From: Metridium senile
Taxonomy: Eukaryota; Cnidaria; Anthozoa; Actiniaria; Metridiidae
Direction: 5' to 3'
NCBI GenBank assembly: GCA_949775045.1
Contig: OX459110.1
Location: 1,974,001-2,038,000, forward strand
DNA: 64,000 nucleotides
Position numbers and translations under genes: made by a program
The notes under the pieces: generated by a model
What the model was told of the DNA's origin: nothing
The model's database searches: none
Seen by the model: the letters and a program-made list of their open reading frames with translations, nothing else
Shown here: positions 56,180-64,000 of the stretch, piece by piece
Layout of the letters: each line of letters begins with the position of its first letter
Position numbering within the stretch: position 1 is the stretch's first letter

Positions 56180-59100
56180 ATGGATTGGAAAACCTGGTCT
56201 AGATGGTATACTTATGGGATTGTGGTTGTGGTTGGTTTGGCATGTTATTTGAATACTCTACAGTCGGACTTTGTGTACGACGATAGGTGAGTTCAGAAAT
56301 ATATCTTCTAACTTGAAATTTTAACTCTTTGATATTAAAGATTTTTATCGTTATTTTATCAGCATCTTCTCCTAAAGAAACCTTGCTACTGGTCATGAAT
56401 TATATCTCGAAACCACATTTCTGCTATTGAAAATTGTGGTCCGTTTATTTTTTAGCTTTGTTTTGAATTCGCTCTACAATGATGGGGATGATATAAACGA
56501 TCTTGAAGAAATAAGTTTTTATTATTCCCTAAGAAACTGGAATTATTTTTCACAATAAGGCTTTCATTGTAGAATTCAAAATACTACATTAAATATTGTT
56601 TATAGAATTAACTTTCGCTGTAAATTTTAACCATATGATTTTAATAAAAAAATGTCGATCGAATGTAAAGCTTAACTTAAAAATCAAAAGATACGGAATT
56701 TTTCAACTGTGAAATCTTTATTTTGGAATTCAATAAGCAGTTGAATGGCTCAGGAAACCCTTTAGAAAAAGCGAATTTAGGGATCAATTACTCTTAGTCA
56801 AAATGTCATTAATTATGTATAGTGTACTTTTTATCCTGAGTGCTGAAGTGAATGAGGATCGCTAAATTATTCAACCTGTTTTTACTTGACAGCCAAAAAT
56901 TTCATTAAACGCCTTTCTTCGTAAAACTACAACTCATTCTACTGTAAATTGTACATAAAGGCGTAGATTTTGAGGTCTTTGAAGCGACAGGATGTAGGAA
57001 TGAATTCATGTAGATATTCTAATTTGAATGCTATATTTATTTGCTAGTTTTTTTAATGGCCTAAATGATCACAATCTGTTGAAAGGCTCTCAGCGTGGTC
57101 TAAGACGGCAGATGGCTATCTTTAATGCGATGTTTTAGATGTGAATTTTGTATACTTTGAAATTACATAAATCATATCATTTTTGTATGAAATTATTTTT
57201 TTGATGGTCGATGGCATGGTGGTAATGATGATGATGTTGATGATGAATATGATAGTAATGATGGTTATAATGACGGCACACTTAATCTGGAGCCTCGCTC
57301 TATTGTGTAATCCCTCACCACTAATTCATGTATTTTTTTAGCAATTCTTATTTTAGTATTATTCTGTATTTTATTGTATTTTTTGGTGGAAGTGATTAAA
57401 TAAATAGATAAATGATAATGGTGGTGATCATGGCGATGATAATTATTATTGTTGTTGATATTGTCTTGATGAGGATGATGGTGATGATGATTATGATAAT
57501 GCTGATGATGGTGGTGATGATAATGATGATAATGATTATATTATCATCAACTAAGATGATCTCGAGTACTTGAATATATGATTTTCTTTGGTGCCTAAAT
57601 TCTGCTTTTCTTTTGTTATTTAAATCATTAAAAAAATAATAACAATAATTATCATTGGTAAAACTTGCATCAATAGCAACATCTAAAGATTTTTATATTT
57701 TATTTCATGGATATAGTTTATTAATTATTTCACTCTAGCTAGTACATTGGTATTTTTCCAAGTAACATGACTAAAAAATATAAATTTTACAAATTATTTT
57801 TTGATCCAAACTTTTTTTCTAGAGTTTGGATTTTTTTTTTCAAATCCTTTCAAATAAACTCATGATTAATTCAAAATATTATAATTTTTACTTCTCAATA
57901 TTTTCTTGTAGTAATACTAATTTTTTTTCTAAAATTTGGATTTTTTTTGCCTATATTTTTAAATCCGCTCAAATAAACTCATGATTTATTCAAAATATTA
58001 TTATTTTATGTCTCAATATTGTCTTGTAGTAATAATAATTGTGTGGTTTAAAGTACTTTATTTTCATTCCGGGTTGTAATTGAGTTTCTCAACATGTAGT
58101 ATTTGGAGGTGTTACTCCCCATTAAAAATAGAAGTTAAAAATTGGTTTTAGCCTAATAGATATTGTCATAATTGCGATAATAGTTTCTCACATTGTCTTT
58201 AATTCATGTATTCATACAAAATGAAAAGTCAAAATTAAGCAGAAAGAAAATGGAAAGAAAAATTAGAAAGAAAAAGGTTATTTTAATTTATTAATTTTAT
58301 AATGCAGCTATAAGAATTGTACATTGCTTATAACTCTCTTTTACTCAACTGAAAGACTAACGTCCAAAACATCAGTGAGTAACATTTTCCCATGTGTGGT
58401 ATAAGTAACCAGGAATTCCAACATGATATAGTTAATATTAATAAAAAAAATTATTGATTACAAAATATATAAGACTTTGGTACCTATATTGCTTTAAAAT
58501 GAAAGGAAATTAAAATTAAGTTTTTAATAGTAAAAAAAAGAAGAAAAAAACCCTCAATATTTGAATTAACTAAGAACATTTAAATTAATGCTAAAAATTA
58601 AACTGACGAGTGTTGTAGTATATCTAGCTGTTCTAACTTCATATCATGTGAAAAAAAATAATATTAAAAATGAAAATAAATAATAAAATAAAAAAAAAAA
58701 TAAAAAAAAACTTCAATCTTTGCAATAACTTTTATGAGAACATTTGATGCTATTTTATTCAAGCCGTTGTAGTATTTTACCTATCTTATAACTTCATATT
58801 TAATTGGAATGAGAGTGAGCTACTGGAGGCTGTTGCGCATGCGTTCATATTAAAAAGATAACCAAAATAAATTGAAAGTTAAGAAATGAAAAAACTACAA
58901 AATAATGTAGAAAAAAAAAAACTAGAAGAAATATTTGAATGAAAATATAGACTTAATTTGTTACAGAAAAAACATTTATTGATTATAATATTTAAGATGC
59001 TGTGTTTTGTCTATCTATCTTGATTTGCATATAAGGTTAAAAAAATCCTAACCTCAGCAAATAGACAAAGTTTAAGAAAAACCTGCTATTATTCAACATA

Positions 59101-62100
59101 TGAATTGGAAATAAATTGTGGTGACCCAGCGAATAAAAAATATTCCAATCACCAGAAAATATTTATATTTATAAAGGAAAAACATATTCTCTAATTACTT
59201 AAATGTAGGATGACAGCAATTAGTTCTTAAAAACTAACTCATTATAGAGCGCAAACACTTAATCCGTGAAATAAAATCTATTTTTTACTGTCTATTATTA
59301 ATAGTTCTTATTTAGTGGCTATTAGTGACTATTTTAGACAAGTAAAGCTGTAATGAAGTATTGTCTCCTTTGTATTTGCCTTTTCTTAGACTGTTCTGGT
59401 TGAGTGATAGCCACTTAATATATGAGAACTGTTTGTTAGTAACAATTTTGATTTTATTTTGAGGATTAAGTGTTTGCGCTCTAGCAGAGACCTATAATTA
59501 TAATTGTTAAGAGATTAAGGACAGGCAAGAAAAAGATATATATATTCAATATTTAATGAAAATTGACATTTTATTTGTTAATTAAAGATAATTGGAATTT
59601 GTATAATTGAAATTGCTTTACTGTCAGAAAAGGGGAAATTAGATGACCTTAGATGGGTGGGATCATATGCACTAATGATCTAAAGTAGGCCTAAAGTATA
59701 CATATACTTTAAGTGTGAACCACACTTTGGCCAACTCAAGTAATATAATTATTAATTATATGTTGGATAATAGTGTTTTACTGGAAACTAAAACACTCAC
59801 ATATTTTCCATATAATTTTCACTAGTGAAGATATGAAAAAGTTATGTACCAAATGTTGATGATAATGGTTATATGGTGATGATGATGGGGATAATTAAAT
59901 TGATAATGATGGTGGTGGTGGTGATAGTCAGGAATGATATTTACAATTCTATATTGATGGTGATGGTGATAATGGAAATGATGTTGATGATGATAATAAT
60001 TAGTATGATTGTTACAATGATGATTATATGATGATGATGACAATGAAGGCAATGGTGGTGGTGATCGATGTTGATGGTGGAGATGATGATGAAAATGATG
60101 ATAATAATGAGGATGATTTGAGCAATGTTGATCATTATGATGATGGCAGGTGCAATAATATAATGACAATCACACTGACAATAATTTGTTTAAATAACTA
60201 CTAAAATGTCCCTCCTGGTCTTTCTTCCCTAGTCGCGCAATCCAGAACAACACAGACCTCCACTCCACCACCCCCTGGGTCAACCTCTTGTACAATGATT
60301 TCTGGGGAACACCGCTGACCCACAGCGGCAGTCACAAGTCTTATCGTCCACTATGTGTTGCATCATTCAGGCTTAACTATGCTATCCACGGTCTGAACCC
60401 TGCGGGCTATCATGGTGTTAATGCTGTATTGCATTCTGTTGTGTGTTTGTTGGTTGTGATGTTATGTTATGCGTTATTGCTGTCTCATCAAGCTTCTCTG
60501 GTTGGCGGGCTGTTGTTTGCTACACACCCAATACATACAGGTAGATAATAGTTTTTATAATAATAATTTTAATACTTATAATGCACAAAATGCATATAAC
60601 AGATTCCCATTTAAATCTGTACTTATGCAAATTTTGTTGATGTGTGCTAAACACACAGATCAATCAATCAGAGTATATTATTTCAGAAGTGAACTTCTCT
60701 GATTGGTTGATCTGCGTGTTAAGCACACATCAAAACAATTTGCATTAGTACAAATTTAAATGGGAACCTGTTTTATGATCTAATGCGCAGAACATAAATT
60801 AATGATATAAAATAAATGTTATCACTAGATATAGCAATTAGCAATTTAGTAAAAAAAAACAAAAAAAAAGAGTTCAGCTTGAGTGATCTTCTTTTGTCTT
60901 TTAATTAATTCCTTTCCCACTAAATTACAAAAGGCAGGACAACATTCTTGCAATTAGGTGTATATATACATGTAATTACATTATGTACATAAATAGTGGA
61001 CTAAAAAAGGCTAAAATCTATAAAATCACTATAAAGTTTATAACTATAATGTTTTTATTATTAATTATAGTTATCATCATCATCATTATTGTTATCATCA
61101 CCATCATCAATGATCTTCATCACATTTATCATTATCAACACCATTATCATTATCGTGGTCATAATCAGATCATAATCGATAATAATAATAATCATCATCA
61201 TCATCATTATTGTTATCATCATCATCAATTATCTTCATCATCACATTTATATTGTATCATCATCATAACCATCATCATTGTCACGTTCATCATGACCATT
61301 ATAATAACATTATCACCACCATCATTACCACCATTGTCATCATCACTTCATCTTGATCATTATCATCGCCACCATCAGCACCAACACCATCATCATCATC
61401 ACCATCATTACCACCATTGTCATCATCACTTCATCTTGATCATTATCATCGCCACCATCAGCACCAACACCATCATCATCATCACCATCATTACCACCAT
61501 TGTCATCATCACTTCATCTTGATCATTATCATCGCCACCATCAGCACCAACACCATCATCATCATCACCATCATTACCACCATTGTCATCATCACTTCAT
61601 CTTGATCGTTATCATCGCCACCATCAGCACCAACACCATCATCATCATCACCATCATTACCACCATTGTCATCATCACTTCATCTTGATCATTATCATCG
61701 CCACCATCAGCACCAACACCATCATCATCATCACCATCATTACCACCATTGTCATCATCACTTCATCTTGATCATTATCATCGCCACCATCAGCACCAAC
61801 ACCATCATCATCATCACCATCATTACCACCATTGTCATCATCACTTCATCTTGATCATTATCATCGCCACCATCAGCACCAACACCATCATCATCATCAC
61901 CATCATTACCACCATTGTCATCATCACTTCATCTTGATCATTATCATCGCCACCATCAGCACCAACACCATCATCATCATCACCATCATTACCACCATTG
62001 TCATCATCACTTCATCTTGATCATTATCATCGCCACCATCAGCACCAACACCATCATCATCATCACCATCATTACCACCATTGTCATCATCACTTCATCT

Positions 62101-62894
62101 TGATCATTATCATCGCCACCATCAGCACCAACACCATCATCATCATCACCATCATTACCACCATTGTCATCATCACTTCATCTTGATCATTATCATCGCC
62201 ACCAGCAGCACCAACACCATCATCATCATCACCATCATTACCACCATTGTCATCATCACTTTCATCTTGATCATTATCATCGCCACCATCAGCACCAACA
62301 CCACTATTATCACCACCAACATCATTATCATGCACGTTAATTATTTTGCACACAACTCGGCTCACATGTTCATTTTTGCGGAGGGAGGAAAACTGGATAA
62401 CCCGGAAAAAAACCCTCGTGGCATAGGAGAGAAGAACACATCAAACAAACTCAACTCACATAATTTTAATCAATGCCCGAGAACAGGGACCACAGCGGTG
62501 AGTGGTCAGCGCTCTCACAGCTAGGCCACCCATGCCAACCAGCTTTTGACTGGTACTATATTACTGTTATCATTACCATTGTAAATAATCTATGTGTTCA
62601 TTTTCAGAGGCAGTTGCAGGAATTGTTGGTCGAGCAGACATCGGTGCTTGTCTGTTCTTCATAGCAGCGCTCCTATCTTACATAACGGCCTGTCCTAGCC
62701 ATACCACAAGACATGAATATCTTACAGAACCTCAACAAACTAACTGGACTTGGTTAGTTGCTAGTTTGGTTTTCTCCGCCGCTAGCATGCTAACCAAGGA
62801 ACAAGGAATAACAGTTCTCGGCGTGTGTGCTGTATACGAGTTTATTATAGTCAGCCGAATCAATGTGTACTTGCTGAAGGCTTCGTTACAAAAG
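56180..62894 (+). CDS. TMTC2: TMTC2 homologue, 5' part (runs off the window)
   Basis: Exons 56180-56286, 60233-60540 and 62608-62894 join in frame through GT-AG introns to 234 codons; the gene continues past the right edge. TMTC proteins are endoplasmic reticulum O-mannosyltransferases that modify cadherins, with a multi-spanning GT-C-type half followed by tetratricopeptide repeats. Here residues 10-27 are the first membrane segment, followed by the luminal FVYDDS with acidic pair D34-D35. Then come WVNLLYNDFWGTPLTHSGSH, KSYRPL, FRLNYAIHGLNP, ATHPIHTEAVAGIVGRAD and SMLTKEQGITVLGVCAVYE. DSRAI, PLTHSGSHKSYRPLC and GRADIGA match TMTC2 better than TMTC1, 3 or 4 as I remember them. The tetratricopeptide part lies outside. 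Introns 1 and 2 (3.9 and 2.1 kb) are repeat-rich. Confidence 0.92.
57190..57545. repeat. GAT-rich imperfect microsatellites in TMTC2 intron 1
   Basis: Two GAT/GGT-rich patches (57205-57275 and 57415-57540) separated by ordinary AT-rich sequence. Confidence 0.8.
57800..58045. repeat. AT-rich tandem duplication, about 117 bp
   Basis: CAAATAAACTCATGATTAAT, TCAAAATATTAT and TCTCAATATTTTCTTGTAGT occur at about 57850-57915 and again at 57968-58035. The rest of intron 1 up to 59230 is AT-rich without a recognised element, apart from one S2-like unit at 58330-58395. Confidence 0.75.
59240..59488. mobile_element. MITE whose termini match the S3 minisatellite
   Basis: The left end TAGAGCGCAAACACTTAATC, CGTGAAATAAAATC and the right end GATTTTATTTTGAGGATTAA, GTGTTTGCGCTCTA are inverted (about 34 bases). 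The interior contains GACAAGTAAAGCTGTAATGA and TCTGGTTGAGTGATAGCC. About 30 of 34 terminal bases match the S3 unit. Confidence 0.85.
59845..60170. repeat. GAT/GGT-rich microsatellite before TMTC2 exon 2
   Basis: Imperfect GATGAT and GGTGGT triplets end about 60 bases before the exon 2 acceptor. His-rich minus-strand frames are artefacts. Confidence 0.85.
60597..60776. mobile_element. MITE in TMTC2 intron 2
   Basis: The arms CAGATTCCCATTTAAATCTG, TGCAAATTTTGTTGATGTGT, ATCAATCAATCAGAG and the complement at 60697-60772 surround a centre of about 20 bases. Confidence 0.85.
60848..60966. mobile_element. Half-copy of the 3325-3869 MITE family
   Basis: GAGTTCAGCTTGAGTGATCT, TCTTTTGTCTTTTAATTAAT and the terminus GCAATTAGGTGTATAT match 3740-3869. 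The left half is missing and replaced by an A-rich tract. Confidence 0.7.
61060..61300. repeat. (ATC)n-rich microsatellite
   Basis: Imperfect ATC/ATT triplets leading into the 83-base array. Confidence 0.85.
61301..62312. repeat. 83 bp higher-order tandem array, about 12 copies
   Basis: Each unit is built from ATC-type triplets with distinctive parts: CACTTCATCTTGATCATTAT, CGCCACCATCAGCACCAACA, CATTACCACCATTGTCATC. Copies are almost identical (single changes at about 61608 and 62204; a one-base insertion at about 62261). Because 83 is not a multiple of three, the reading frame rotates and short identical frames recur every 83 bases; these are not genes. Confidence 0.97.
62330..62535 (-). mobile_element. 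SINE copy with tRNA-like head
   Basis: Reverse complement of the SINE: the head contains GGTGGCCTAGCTGTGAGAGC (A box region) and a diverged B box; the body ATCCAGTTTTCCTCCCTCCG follows. The tail is cut short. As at 16595, it is embedded next to a simple repeat within an intron. Confidence 0.8.
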
Positions 62895-62919
62895 GTAACT
62901 GCTATGTTATGATTATCTA

Positions 62920-62936
62920 TGCTATCATCATCATCG

Positions 62937-62982
<46 letters not shown>

Positions 62983-63275
62983 TATAATCACCACCATCGT
63001 CATCATCACCATCATCATCGCGACCATCGTCATCACCATCATCATCGCGACCATCGTCATCATCATCATCAGCAGCAGCAGCAACACAATTATCATAATC
63101 ACCATCATCAAGTCATCATCACCGTCGTCCTCATCATCTTTATCATCATCATCATCATTATCGCGACCATCGTCATCATCATCATCGCCACCATCATATC
63201 GTCATCATCGTCATCATCACCATCACCATCACCACCATCGTCATCGTCATCATCATCATCATCATCGCCACCATT
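62920..63275. repeat. (ATC)n microsatellite in TMTC2 intron 3
   Basis: ATC triplets with CGT, ACC and GCA variants, starting about 25 bases after the exon 3 donor. Frames across it are artefacts. Confidence 0.95.
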
Positions 63276-63298
63276 CAATTCAATTCAGTTATTTATTT

Positions 63299-63576
63299 AC
63301 ACATACACCTATTTCAATTAACGTTGTCCATCTGGAATGGCTGATCTGAGACCGATAGGAATTGTGGGAGGTTATTAAATGCCAAATGCATTGTTTTTTA
63401 AAATCACACTTGAATGGTGCTGAATTACAGATAACAGTATTTCAGAAGTAAACATTAATATTCAAGCAATATTATGATAGTGCATTTGCAGTTTAACGAG
63501 CTCCCACAATTCCTATCGGTCTCAGATCAACCATTCCAGATGGACAACGTTAATTGAAATAGGTGTATACATGTAG
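63299..63576. mobile_element. MITE with S1-like termini
   Basis: The inverted ends are about 70 bases: ACACCTATTTCAATTAACGT, TGTCCATCTGGAATGG, CTGAGACCGATAGGAATTGT, GGGAG on the left and the complement at 63500-63572. It may use a TA target. The outer 24 bases match the edge of the S1 minisatellite unit. Confidence 0.88.
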
Positions 63577-64000
63577 ATATTTACAACAATGGAAATTAAA
63601 CTATTACATGACACTTTGATAAATTTAAATTTATAATTCTAGCAGTAGAATATGCTTAAAATTGTTGTACTTAAGATTGATAATTTGCACTCATCACATG
63701 TACACAGTTAACGGTGAACTCGTTTTATTCGTCAAGAGGGTTTACATAGTGGCTTAACACACATTGCACACATTGCAGTAAAATCCTAACAACATAAAAA
63801 GCATTACAAAAAAAAAGACAAAATACGAGCAAGCAAAACGATAAAAAACTCACGAACACACTACACAACATTGCACGTGCAAACACAGAGACGTGACAAC
63901 ATGCACACACACGCGCCTGCGATATTACTGGTTAGCGGACACACACTTTACAATACGGCAAAATAAAGACAAAGAAAAAACAAATCCATTGTTGAGGATA
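63577..64000. other. Right edge, TMTC2 intron 3
   Basis: AT-rich and intron-like. No exon or repeat recognised; the minus-strand Cys-rich frame 63725-63910 has no support. Confidence 0.5.

Noticed and set aside
61417..62524. Series of identical 62-codon His-rich frames
   Set aside because: Rotating-frame artefact of the 83-base array.

Overview
The window is animal nuclear DNA, AT-rich and dense in repeats. Coding exons are joined by GT-AG introns, and two of the genes are animal membrane-protein families. Tandem repeats, miniature inverted-repeat elements (MITEs), tRNA-derived SINEs and broken non-LTR retrotransposons fill most of the rest. The mix recalls a marine invertebrate, most likely a cnidarian such as an anthozoan. 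That placement is a guess from texture and gene families, not a proof.

Layout. 1-13 kb: repeats around two very small related single-pass membrane protein genes on the minus strand (1086-1343 and 5542-5817). 13.3-20.5 kb: a complete six-exon M28 metallopeptidase gene of the glutamate carboxypeptidase II / NAALADase family (751 residues), with introns full of microsatellites, MITEs and a SINE. 20.5-24.3 kb: a 1.5 kb TTAA-flanked transposon, a minisatellite and a retrotransposon fragment with a restriction-like endonuclease. 24.3-26.8 kb: acyl-CoA synthetase copy A, minus strand, converging on the peptidase. 27-38.7 kb: a repeated block in two copies, a decayed copy of the peptidase/synthetase junction, two broken reverse transcriptases, and a 3.2 kb inverted-repeat element. 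38.9-41.7 and 46.6-49.7 kb: synthetase copies B and C, plus strand. 49.7-56 kb: retrotransposon tails and large minisatellites. 56.2 kb to the right edge: the 5' part of a TMTC2 homologue (234 codons visible, the rest outside).

The three synthetase genes are each 611 codons, with exons of 173 and 1663 bp and the same splice phase, so they arose by local duplication; copy A is inverted. The peptidase and synthetase A lie tail to tail, and a fragment at 30.1-31.5 kb holds the ends of both in the same order. That fragment also lacks the 1.5 kb transposon and so serves as its empty site. No pathway linking the peptidase, the synthetases and TMTC2 is evident.

The main repeat-biology observation is that three minisatellite families resemble the terminal inverted repeats of MITEs present in the same window. 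In one case the array runs straight into the interior of the matching MITE. Exon boundaries were read by eye from splice consensus, reading frame and remembered family sequences; no search was run.
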